Source: Mytilus edulis (Eukaryota > Mollusca > Bivalvia > Mytilida > Mytilidae). Taken from it: a DNA stretch of 64,000 bases. The stretch lies in assembly GCF_963676685.1 (NCBI RefSeq), contig NC_092346.1:27107133-27171132 (forward strand), given 5' to 3'. The notes under the pieces were generated by a model that saw only the letters and a list, made by a program, of their open reading frames with translations, was not told the DNA's origin and made no database searches. Below, piece by piece: positions 43,863-54,445 of this stretch (position 1 is its first letter; each line of letters starts with the position of its first letter). The position numbers and the translations under genes were made by a program.

Positions 43863-45876
43863 AGGGTGGAGGAAGAAAGATTGGAGAAAACAAAGCTCTA
43901 ACAGCAAAGAAAAACAGGTAAATGATAATGATTTATACAAATTGAAATAACAGCGGTTTAATTTTTGTTTTCTTCTTAAATGATTGATAATTTGTATAAT
44001 ATATCACTTATAGTTTTGTGCTCAGATATGTCAGAGATGTACATGTGTCAGTGGTGTTGTCCAAAGTAATATGACTATAAGTTATTATTTGCACATTTAA
44101 CCAAATCCTAAAAGATTCAAATTATGTATTTGTTATTTTACTAGGGGTAAGGTGCTAATGCCCCTAACCAATTCATTTTGAATTCTAATGCAACAACGTT
44201 TGTAACGTTCATTTTGATTGGATATTGTTACTTTTTTACATGGCATCGATGCTATGGAACGTACGCGCAAGCGCAGACAGCATTTGACAGATTTTTATTA
44301 AATGTTTTAACATGGTTTTCTGTCAGTTTCATTAGAATGGAGATAACAATATTGTATTTTAAGCTCCAACGGCATCAATTGGGGATTTGATGGTCGCAAA
44401 TACCAGTTAACTGTCTCCGCTAACGCGTCGCCAGTAAACTTAATTTGTGACCATCAAATCCCCAAGTGATGCCATTGGAGCTTAAAATACAATACAGTTA
44501 TCTCCTAAATGTATATTTATTCACCAATTGTCTTGTAACTAGTCAGTTTTATATTTAAGAAAGTGACAACCAATGTGGTTTTAACAATTTTGAATTTAAT
44601 ATCTGTTATACAGTCATGTAGTTCTTTTTTCAAGAGCTATAGTAGTAATAGCAACAGAGCTCATCAAAACGGGAGGGTTTGCAGGTATGTGCTAGGATAA
44701 CACTGCATAATTTGGTTAACAGATAAGTTGTTTGAAGTCTTTTTTTAAATTATTCTGATTTTTTCTAGGTTTATGAATAACTAAGTTAAATGTATTATTT
44801 TTTCAGATTTGCTCCATATGAAGGATTTGCAAAGTGTAAAATATGTAGATCTTCAGTTCATCAGAAAGGATCTCATTATTGCCAAGGTGAGTCAATATTT
44901 CACTCTTCAGTGTTTTATAAGTAACGAAACCTTGTTCAGAGAAATAGATAACTTATGAAGACAAAATCTATTTTTTCTAGGGAGTCAGTTATATTAACAT
45001 GACCTTTTCTTAGATCAAAAGTGATTCAAACAAAGCAATTTTGATTTCCATACCAATTTTTTTTTGTGATTTGTAACACAACTGTAATAAAATAGATCAC
45101 CACAAATTAAATATTGGAAAAAGTTAAACACCTAATAATCTTAAAGATTGATATCAAATTGGGTTAAATCAAACAGAAATAATTGCGGCAACAGTAACTT
45201 AGTTTATGAAATTTCTTTTTCCCTGTTTCATATGGAATATCAAAATAACTATAATCTCATATAACCATTATAGAATAAGGTTTATCTTTGAAAGTTTTGC
45301 TTTACATTGTTTCTTTGAATAATATTAATAGCATTTATCATCTTTTGTTTTTAGGATGTGCTTACAAGAAAGGTAAGTTTCTGCTTTATTTTGTTATACC
45401 AAAAAACATAATAGATAATTGTATCCAAGCAAGTAGTAATAATTTTTTAGTGTGTTTGTCCTTCTTTCCTTTAATCCATCCAGTATCAGGTTTTGGTTAA
45501 GGTTATTTTCAATGAATTTGTGGTCACATCAGCTTGAAACTTTGTGTACATGTTTATATTTTCACGGTTCACCAAACAAGGACACATGATGGTGGGAGCA
45601 TGGCATGGTTTCCCATGTACCTGCATTTATTTTAAAATAACAATTTATAATGCTTCACTGATGGAGTAAACTGAAACAACATGTCCATATTGTCATTTAA
45701 AATGTAAAAAAGTTTATGCAAAAGAACATTCAAACTCATAAACTGACAACAAACATCATGGCAAAAATATTCAGTATTCAATATATGAATCCAGTTTCTG
45801 TTTTTTTGTAGGTATTTGTGCAATGTGTGGGAAAAAGATAATAGAGACAAAGAACTACAGACAGACATCAGTATGA
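43863..45876 (+). pseudogene. CRIPT: CRIPT duplicate lacking its 5' exons
   Basis: Exons 43863-43917, 44807-44886, 45355-45372 and 45812-45876 correspond one to one with the first copy, same lengths and splice sites, including the 18-bp microexon. The two coding differences I see are silent (TCC/TCT for Ser, AAG/AAA for Lys). Upstream lies the recombinant gypsy element and then TRIM unit B, so no N-terminal exon is available within at least 40 kb other than those of the first copy. Transcription, if any, would have to start in the LTR or read through. It is called a pseudogene because the start is missing, not because of coding damage. If the duplication is an assembly artefact, this is the other allele and functional. 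Confidence 0.75.
44339..44505. repeat. Long palindrome in CRIPT intron, copy 2
   Basis: 57-bp arms 44339-44395 and 44449-44505 are nearly perfect inverse copies around a 53-bp loop containing CTCCGCTAACGCGTCGCC. It occupies the position of the unrelated palindrome of copy 1 (3491-3629). Confidence 0.85.
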
Positions 45877-46634
45877 TTGGTGATAATGACAATGTTTGGT
45901 GATAATTACAATGTGTACTTATAATTACAATGTGTGTTGACAATTACAAAAGTGTGTTGAAAATTACATTGTGTAATAATGATTACAATTTGTATTTTTA
46001 TCTATTACATTTTCTGAGCTTGAAAGCACAAAGAAATAACAAACATTTGTACCACTTATATGTTAGTTATTGTAAAACATTTTGTGGTCTGGATAAAATG
46101 TATCTTAGTTCAGGGTCATGGTCCTTTTTGAATTACATTATTTAATAACCATCAATAATTAAGACATTTAAAAGTTAGACAAATCTTTTCAAAGTGGTTG
46201 ATGTCTTTGTATGATAAGGATACTTCAGGTGAAACGAGATCAGATTGGAAATCCAAAATGTTTATTGCTATAAATGAACATTTTTACCTTAAGGAATGAA
46301 AAAAAAGAGAAGATTTCAGTAAAATTACATTTTTTTCAATGAGTTTGATAAATATAGAAATGTTTTATTTCATATAAAGAGTGCAAACATTATGCTTTAA
46401 ATTTATTTTTGTACTTTGTATTCACCATTGAATTGTATGTATTATTTTCAAAACATGATTTTACATTGTTTAAAAGGGAAAACAAAAATTCTTTTCATTA
46501 TCATGCACCTATTTAATGGAAAAGATATTGTTTGTTTGTCTTTGCATAAATGATGATAATTGTTTTAGGTATGAAAGTTAAAGTGTACATTTGTATCATT
46601 TATATTTTAAAAGTTGTTCGTTGTTATTTAATGT
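45877..46634. other. 3' flank of duplicate CRIPT
   Basis: Colinear with 4942-5819 with several deletions. Holds a shortened ACAATGTGT minisatellite. No gene seen. Confidence 0.5.
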
Positions 46635-46865
46635 GGGTCTCATTGGGGTCTAAGCCTGACGCGGGATTGCCGATTTTTCGTAAGCGTGACACGGGAAAGT
46701 CAAATTATTGTTCCGTGAAAACGGGAATTAAGGTCTAGCGGGACACGGGAAATTACAATGAGAATTGCTTAGGTATATAGTATAAGCGGGATGCATGAAT
46801 CTGACAAAACAGTAAGCGTGATCCGGGATCAGAACCCCCCCCCCCCCCCCCCCCAATGAGACCCC
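46635..46865. mobile_element. GGGTCTCATTGGGG MITE, second copy
   Basis: Same ends as 5820-6035. The C run before the right end is 20 bases here against 7 in the other copy. Confidence 0.7.
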
Positions 46866-46985
46866 CTTATATCAGTGTAAATAATTATATTTATCAAGGT
46901 AGATGAACACTGAATTGTTTTTACAAAGCTTAACGTTAGCATTTAAAAAAAAATGTATTTGTGTAAAAGTATCAAATTCAAAATG

Positions 46986-47160
46986 CAAGGGCGGATCCAG
47001 CCATTTTAAAAAGGGGGGTACCCAACCCAGGACAAAGGGGGGTTCCAACTATATGTCCCCATTCAAATGCATTGAGCGGCCAAAAAAGGGATGTTCCAAC
47101 CCCCAGAACACCCCACCCAACCTCAACCCCCCCCCCCCCCCCACCCCCCCTGGATCCGCC
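46986..47160. mobile_element. CAGGGGCGGATCCAG-family MITE, second copy
   Basis: CAAGGGCGGATCCAG start and CTGGATCCGCC end, colinear with 6157-6338. It contains an 18-C run. Confidence 0.75.
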
Positions 47161-48143
47161 AATGAAATGCTTGGAAAAAACTAGTAATTAAAAATTAAAA
47201 CTGTATGATAAGAATAAAGAAAATTTTTATTTTGAACAGATACAGATCATCAGAAATTTTTGTTTAAAGGTATTATGATGTTTTTAACACATGTACAAAA
47301 TGTATGTTGACTATAATTTTATATATAAATAAATTTTAATAAAATATTTAGAAAAAAATAGTGATTATTGTTTTAATTTTATTTATGTTGAAAATTTTAT
47401 AATAAAAATTTGTAAAGATATTTGGTGTAGGTCAATGTATCTACATTTGTAAAAACTAATAATCACTGTGTATCATCGTACAGCGGATATAGGTACTAAC
47501 CAAGCGGGCATTATTGATTTTGAACTGACACGGTAACGAAAATCTTTGGTTTGTTTTATCAGCATTCAGTATACATTTCTCAACATCTGAAATTCCTGCT
47601 CCAAAAATGAAAAAGGGATACTGATTCTGTGGTGTTGTTGGCGGTTTTAACTAACTTCTTAAAAGCTTCAAACCTTAGAAGGTGGAAGAAATGGATGTGT
47701 CATACTTTGTATATCTATGCCTTATGTTACAAAGTTTCCATCTGTCACATGTCCATTGTCCTTGACCTTATTTTCATAGTTCATTGGCTACTAGAAAAAA
47801 GTTGAGATCTTTTGTAATCACTAATGTTATTTTCTCTCTTATTATGATTTAGTATATTTAGTGTATGGAAGGATTGTAAGGTGTACATTTCCAACTGGAA
47901 GGTGTTATCTGACCTTGACCTCATTTTCATTGTTCAATTGTTAAAGTTGAGATTGTATGTTTTGGTCTGTTTTTCTTAAACTGTATGCAATAGGTCTTCT
48001 ATATTTGGTGTATGGAATGATTGCGTGGTACCATCTGACCTTGACCTCATATTTTGGTGGTTCATTGGTCAATGTTCATGGTTTGTGTCTTATATACTAT
48101 TATAAGCAACAGGTCAAGTATATTGAAATAAAATCAGTGCATA
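47161..48143. other. Intergenic, with the ACCTTGACCTCATTTT tandem repeat
   Basis: Colinear with 6339-7335. Repeat units lie near 47762, 47911 and 48039. It ends with CATA, the left target-site duplication of the Ginger-like element. Confidence 0.6.
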
Positions 48144-48429
48144 TGTTGTGTACAAGTTATCATTTTGTACAAATTATAATGTGTACAAAAAAATTGTACA
48201 AATTATAATTTGTATTTTGACTTTGTACAAATTGTAATCTGTACAAAATCTTCCTGTACACATTATAATTTGTACAAAATCAGGCTAAATTTCACTTATA
48301 ACTTGTACAATATTTAACATGGTATAATCTTTCAAATCAAATGATAAAAAAAATCAATTACGAATCAATAAGAAACACACTGATAACTGTATATACAAAA
48401 CTATAATACAATACTTGTATTTGTTGGAG

Positions 48430-49270
48430 CAGGTGAGCAAACATTGACCTCGAATTACACAATACATACTGCTTTTTGCATTTACACTTCGAGTTGTTAC
48501 AACCGCCTTCACATTTGCAAAAAAGAAAGAGAAAGTTGTTAATCAGGAATTTGTGTAACAGACATAGAAGAGTCATCAATAGATTCTAGTTGGTTTCTGC
48601 TTAAAAAAGAGGGGCAAAAGATACCAAAGGGACAGTCAAACTCATAGATCCATAACACTCCTGATAAATTACCAACTATTGTCCCCATCTGATAGCCAAG
48701 ATTTCCTACTTCTACTTCAAAACCTTATATATATATTCCTCAAATTGGTCGGTGCACGGTCATACTGTGGAATTGGGACGATAACATTGTTTCCAACAGA
48801 TAATTCGCTCAGTTTCCGTTTTGTATTTCTTAATAGGACATCCGCTTGGATTTGTTGGCCAGAAAATTTGCAGGAATGATTGGAGTTTCGACTTCCTCTG
48901 ATACAACTTCAATAGTTGTACAAGTTCATTCAGTTTAACTATCCAGTTACAGAATCGTTAGGTTCTCTTTCTAATTCTACCAATTCAGTATCTGTGTTTT
49001 CATCCGTGCCATCAATTTCAATTTCACTTTTTTTCTTTTTATCCTCTTTGAACACTTTCTTTAAATCTTCCTCTGTTTCAAGACTTGGCAAAAGTTCCTT
49101 ATGCAAAGAAGATGAAGTCAAACCTTCAGACCACAGTTGTGTGTCATATGACATCAGAATTTGCGGATGTCTTGGTCGAACATGGACTTTTACTAATTCT
49201 GACCATAACGATTTTGGTTCAGTAATTATATGTGCAGTGAACTCTCTCCCATTACCGCTTTAGAGGATAT
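48430..49270 (-). pseudogene. Integrase/transposase remnant of the second Ginger-like copy
   Basis: Minus strand: GNGREFTAHIITEP then VHVRPRHPQ near 49255-49160, with Arg (CGA) where the first copy has a stop. HPQ then joins straight to the MSYDTQLWSEG frame (49154-48939), because about 26 bases that in the first copy encode SQGSVE are missing between two GCAAA repeats. The NNVIIPIP segment and the Cys-rich KCEGGCNNSKCKCKK end follow. Catalytic Asp is Gly here too, and the catalytic Glu is gone. Confidence 0.65.
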
Positions 49271-49615
49271 GGGATGCACCATAGAATAAGAAGAAAAATA
49301 TCACGTAAATGATAAGCAACTCCAATGCCTCTTTTGCATTTTACTTTAGAAATCAACTCATGCAATTTGTCTTTGGTATTACTATGTTTGTGCTTTGTTG
49401 TGTTATTTTCAGGAAATTGCTAAATTTTTTGATAGAATTTATCATGTTGATCAACAAATGCTAGTTATTTTATTGTACACTACAAATTTTACTTTTGCAA
49501 ATGATCATTTGAAAGACCAGTTAATAGGAGTTCAATTTATAACATAAAGTCAATATAAATGAGTCAATATGACTTACAAATCGCATTGAAAAGTGTCTAT
49601 AGTGTATCAATACTT

Positions 49616-50751
49616 AATACAAAAATTTATGATAAAAGAGATGATTTTTCATTTCCTATTGTTAATTATCCATTTTTAGATGGTGACGTTCCCTTGTCAC
49701 CATCTTATGGTGTTTATATATCTCAACTTGTACGATTCGCTCGTGTATGTAACAATGTATTAGATTTTAGCGAGAGAAATTTATGTATTACTGAAAAATT
49801 ATTACACCAGGGTTTTCGATATCACAAACTGGTCAAAACATTTACTAAATTTTATCACCGGTATAAGGAAATAATTCGTAAATATAACTCACATGCAGAC
49901 ATCTTATACGTTCAGGTATTTCACATCCAAAATTTTATGGAAATATTCTTTATAAAGCACAAAAATGTCAGTATTCTCCTCAGAAACTAACAAAACCTTT
50001 AAATAGACTTATTAAAAGGGGATATAGTTACGATACTGTTGTCAGGTCATTAAAGATTGCATATTTTGGCTTTAACATTGATTCACTGATAGGGTCTTTG
50101 CATCGGAACTAAACACATTTATTTCTAAAAAAACAGTTGTTGGCATGACACGGGTTATGTTCTTCTCATATATTTTATGATAGTATGATACTAAACCCCT
50201 AACGGGAGGGATTGTACCTGATATTCATATGATGAAGACATAATCTTTCAATCAGTTTAATTGAGGTCTGGAGCTGGCTTGTCAGTTAACTGCTAGTAGT
50301 CTGTTGTTATTTATGTATTATTGTCATTTTATTTATTTTCTTTTGTTACATCTTTTGACATCAGACTCGGACTTCTCTTGAACTGAATTTTAATGTGCGT
50401 ATTGTTATTCTTTTACTTTTCTACATTGGCTAGAGGTATAGGGGGAGGGTTGAGATCTCATAAACATGTTTAACCCCGCCGCAATTTTGCGCCTGTCCCA
50501 AGTCAGGAGCCTCTGGCCTTTGTTAGTCTTGTATGATTTTAAATTTTAGTTTCTTGTGTATAATTCGGAGTTTAGTATGACGTCCATTATCACTGTACTA
50601 TTATGCATATTTTAGGGGCCAGCTGAAGGACACCTACGGGTGCGGGAATCCTCGCTACATTGAAGACCCATTGGTTGCCTTCGGCTGTTGTTTGCTCTAT
50701 GGTCGGGTGGTTGTCGCTTTGACATATTCACCATTTCCTTTCTCAATTTTA
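49616..50751 (+). mobile_element. Reverse-transcriptase element, second family, 5'-truncated
   Basis: Inserted in the Ginger-like copy between TATCAATACTT and TTTATTAGCAC. The frame fused to 49559-49990 encodes TKIYDKRDDFSFPIVNYPFL, GVYISQLVRFARV and KFYHRYKEI. It continues after a frameshift with RLIKRGYSYDTVVRSL to a stop near 50112. A long 3' UTR ends GTTGTCGCTTTGACATATTC and TCTCAATTTT, the tail also seen at 9633-9712. Same RT superfamily as 57424-58185 but a distinct family. Confidence 0.85.
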
Positions 50752-51835
50752 TTTATTAGCACAAAAACAATACGATAAATTATTGTACACGTTTTAAGTT
50801 AATTTTAGTCAAATTTTGTCCAAATTATAATTTGTACAAGCGCTTTTTGTACAAAGTACTGTAATATTGTACAAAGTCAAAATACCAATTATGATTTGTA
50901 CAATTTTTTTGTACAAATTATAATTTGTTCAAAATGATAACTTGTACTCTATTATGGTTTGATCTAGTTCTCAGATATTATAAACAATAGGTCAATTATT
51001 ATATTTAGTGTCTTGAACAAACAAAGTTGTACATATAAAAAGAAGATGTGGTATGATTGCCAATGCCAGAGACAACTGTCTACAAGAGACCAAAATGACA
51101 CAGAAATTAACAACTTTAGGTAACCGTACGGCCTTCAACAATGAGCCATGTCTGCCTGGCTGTGTTTATATTACATTGGCCTCAATTTCATGGCTTATTG
51201 CTCAATGTTGATTTTGTGGTTGGATGTCAGGCACTGCTAGCAACAGGACCACTATATTTGGTGAATATAATGATTATAGGGTGTACATGTCTGTCTAGCT
51301 TGGTTTATTTTACTCACTCGGCTCTGACCTTGATAATGTTAAGTTTATGTATAAACCTTCACATTAAAGACTTTCATCTGCATTTGTTTGCACCTGTTGT
51401 TCAGGGGTTGTCGTTTGTTGTGGTCCACAAGTGTTTATCCTTTCTTGTTTTTTTGTGTATGGATTAGTTTTGGATGTTCTGTTTGCATTGTTTTACACTA
51501 GTCTTTCTATGGCCCTTTAAAGCTTGCTGTTCAGTGTTAGCCAATGCTTTGTTTCGAGGCTGTACTTTGACTATTGTACTTTGACCTATAATTGTTTACT
51601 TTTCATACATTGTGACTTGGATGGAGATTTGTCTGATTGGCATACCACTTCTACTTATTTCTATTTCAACATAAAATCAGGCATAAGTAAATTAGGCGAG
51701 ACATTTCAGAGTGTGCACTGTCTTGACAGGAAGGTTAACATAGTAAAGTTTAGTTTCAGTATCGAGAATATTTACACCACAACCAGTTTAGCTTAATACG
51801 AACATAGTCTCAGACATTTAAATTATTTGATTTGC

Positions 51836-52510
51836 ATTTCATTCATTCAATGTTTTATTAAAGTCTCATCTCTCAACAAGTCACAATCAATCTTTATACA
51901 TTGTAAAATAACACTAGATAAAATGAGAGCCATCATATATACAGAATTATAAGAGACTATTAAAATGCATAGATATAATACACAATATGAAATAAAATAC
52001 TATTTACAATATATAAAATTTCTACGTCTTTTTCAAAGCAATTGACAGGTTTTGGCACACATACGTATCATATTTACATCTGAGAATAAAAACACTAACT
52101 TTTGATTATCATCTAAAGTATTAAAATTATCATTAAAAGTTTCAGCAACATGATATAAATGGTTTCTAAAATCGTCATATAGAGGACATCTTAATAAAAA
52201 TGCGCTTCATCTTCAATAAAAAAGTCACATATATGGCACACTCTATTTTTCTAAAAAAATATTTTCATATCTCCCTGTTTCAATTCTTAGGGGAGCAACA
52301 CCACATCTAAATTTGTCGAAAGCACTTCTGTGACTGAAGGGTAAAGCTATTTTGCAGTATTCCTCCGGTTCAAAATTTTCCTTAAACAGTCTGTAAGTTC
52401 GTAGCTTATTGCCACCTCTGCCCGATATAGATTTGTCAGAATGTAAAACAGCATTCCAATTATCGACATGTTTTTCGCATGTTTTTTGCATGAATGTAAA
52501 AACTGAAAGT
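51836..52510 (-). pseudogene. LINE C-terminal remnant in unit C
   Basis: Minus strand 52491-52243 is open for 82 codons: WNAVLHSDKSISGRGGNKLR, FEPEEYCKIALPFSHR, FRCGVAPLRIETGRY. This is the region just before the zinc-binding end of LINE reverse transcriptases. The VCHIC finger follows after a frameshift near 52240. It gives the clearest view of what the interrupted unit A copy once was. Confidence 0.75.
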
Positions 52511-52741
52511 CTTTCTGATGCATACTATTACTGTTTTCCTTTTTTGAATAATATGTTATGTGTTCGGAAAAATAGGATAAAAATGTTTATAAATATTAAA
52601 TATATATGAAAAAGTGAACAAATATGTATTTTAATAATTAAGGATCTATATGCCTTAATAAGGAAAATGACATGTCCTTGAAATGATTAAACACTATGTC
52701 TAGATACAATTCTATTCAAAATAATAAATTAAAAGAGCATT

Positions 52742-54445
52742 TCAAACTTTATAAACAAAACATGTCTGATATGATTTCTCATTTTTCTCACCACTTATAT
52801 CACTTGACACTATCATCAATCCAGTTTCTCTGTTGATGTCTATAGCATAAGGATCTTTGATTTCATCAGCATCTGATAGTATTGTCTTACAGACCTTACC
52901 ATCTGGTGATACTACCACGATACTGTTGTTTCCAGCAGAAGCTACATAAACAAAACCATTCTTGTCTAATGTAAGTCCTCGTGGACTGACAATATATTGA
53001 TGCTGAAATGTCCACAGAGGTTCTCCTGTAACTTTGTAACAGCAGACTTCATTTTCACTGTCATCGGTACGATAGATATTTCCTTGGAACAATGAAATAC
53101 AATTCAATCCTCTTCCTTCTATGATTGTTTGAGACATATCACTCAGATTCACTGTAGTACACTGTCCGCCACTACTGACAACCAAAGTTTTACCATCACT
53201 TGCTACTCCAAAACATTCATGAGAAAGTTTAATAGATTGAATAATTTTACTTCTATTTACATCCACCAGGACTGTCTGGTTTTCTAGTCCCAATGCGACA
53301 GCCACTCTATTATTCATGACTAGGCAACCATCATGTGGATACCCTGTGAATGTTACTACTTTTCTGATAAAAATGCCATCATTTCTGAACAACAGTAGTT
53401 GTTTTTTGTTGCTATCAAGTATTATAGATTTACCATCAGGTAATATAAGACAGGCATATATATCCAAAGACTTTATATCTTTTGAAATTGTCAGTCTTGT
53501 CAACAAGGATGGTTTTATTTGTTCCACTCCAGGAACTTTTGGAATCAAGTTCTGGGCTTGATCTTTTCTTCCAGCCTTCATTTTTAGAGTTGAAGTGGTG
53601 GTATTGATATTGATAATTCCAAATGAATTGACATCTTGTAAAATTGATTGTAGAGCAGATGAAAGGTTGACCTCTAGATTTTTTTCAATGAAGTGATCTC
53701 CACTTTCTAAATCGTCTATATATTTTGTCGTTTGTGATGTAATTTTCTCAATCTCTCTTAGACCAATAAACCTTTGTAGCTCTGTAGTATATTGTGTCGT
53801 TTCGGAAAACTGACTCTGCATTTGGTTTATCTGACTGGCTCGCTGTTCCATTTGTTGCATGAGACTGGCCATGTTTGATTTAAGCTTTGAATATTTAGAC
53901 TCTAAATCATTAAGTAAGTCTTGCTCTAATTTGTTTAAGTAATCATCAATCGACTTCCTCATATACCGTATTTTCTCAATGACTTTGGTGTTCTGAGTAT
54001 TTGAGGTAGTGATCCTGGTTTGCAGATACTTTATTGCTGTATCTATGTTTTCCTTCACATCCTTTAAATCTTTTTCAAAAAGTTGCACTGAGGCAGATGA
54101 TTTGACTTGCTGAAGGATATCTGACAAAGGTTTCATTTCTTGACACATCTTGTGTTTATCAGTGACACACTGAACACAGCATGGACAGGCATGGAAAGAA
54201 CAGTAAAGTTCAAACTTCTTCTTGTGGTCGTGGCAGTGGCTACTTACTTCTTGCATGAATGTAGGTAACTTTTGGTAATCATCAGCTGACATGGTTTTAT
54301 GGTTCTTAGACAGATGTGACTTTCTGTGAGGTTTTTCACAGTCTCCACAAAATAAAACCTCACATTCTGTGCACCATGTAACTGCTGAGTTGCAGATTCC
54401 ATCGTCATTGCAAATTGTACAAAGTTGTTTGACTGATGAGGCCAT
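52742..54445 (-). CDS. B-box/coiled-coil/propeller TRIM-like protein, copy C
   Basis: 567 residues in one intact exon. Zinc modules at about 9-49 and 68-100, coiled coil to about 240, propeller from about 300 (LILPDGKSIILD, GLTLDKNGFVYVASAGN). No RING. The coiled-coil core (KLKSNMASLMQQMEQRASQ) follows copy A, whereas FSETTQYTTEL and IININTTTSTL follow copy B, so the copies look mosaic. The LVVSSGG segment is shortened by two residues relative to A. The same ATATATTTCAG acceptor-like tract precedes the ATG. Confidence 0.92.
   Translation of the reverse strand: MASSVKQLCTICNDDGICNSAVTWCTECEVLFCGDCEKPHRKSHLSKNHKTMSADDYQKLPTFMQEVSSHCHDHKKKFELYCSFHACPCCVQCVTDKHKMCQEMKPLSDILQQVKSSASVQLFEKDLKDVKENIDTAIKYLQTRITTSNTQNTKVIEKIRYMRKSIDDYLNKLEQDLLNDLESKYSKLKSNMASLMQQMEQRASQINQMQSQFSETTQYTTELQRFIGLREIEKITSQTTKYIDDLESGDHFIEKNLEVNLSSALQSILQDVNSFGIININTTTSTLKMKAGRKDQAQNLIPKVPGVEQIKPSLLTRLTISKDIKSLDIYACLILPDGKSIILDSNKKQLLLFRNDGIFIRKVVTFTGYPHDGCLVMNNRVAVALGLENQTVLVDVNRSKIIQSIKLSHECFGVASDGKTLVVSSGGQCTTVNLSDMSQTIIEGRGLNCISLFQGNIYRTDDSENEVCCYKVTGEPLWTFQHQYIVSPRGLTLDKNGFVYVASAGNNSIVVVSPDGKVCKTILSDADEIKDPYAIDINRETGLMIVSSDISGEKNEKSYQTCFVYKV

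Larger units (their letters stand above)
48144..50947. mobile_element. Ginger-like transposon, second copy, right end deleted
   Basis: Left TIR 48144-48311 is complete. The right TIR runs from 50782 to 50947 and breaks off a few bases before its end, joining directly to TRIM unit C (TATTATGGTTTGATCTAG). It carries a retroelement insertion (49616-50751) and lacks the MITE found in the first copy. Confidence 0.75.
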
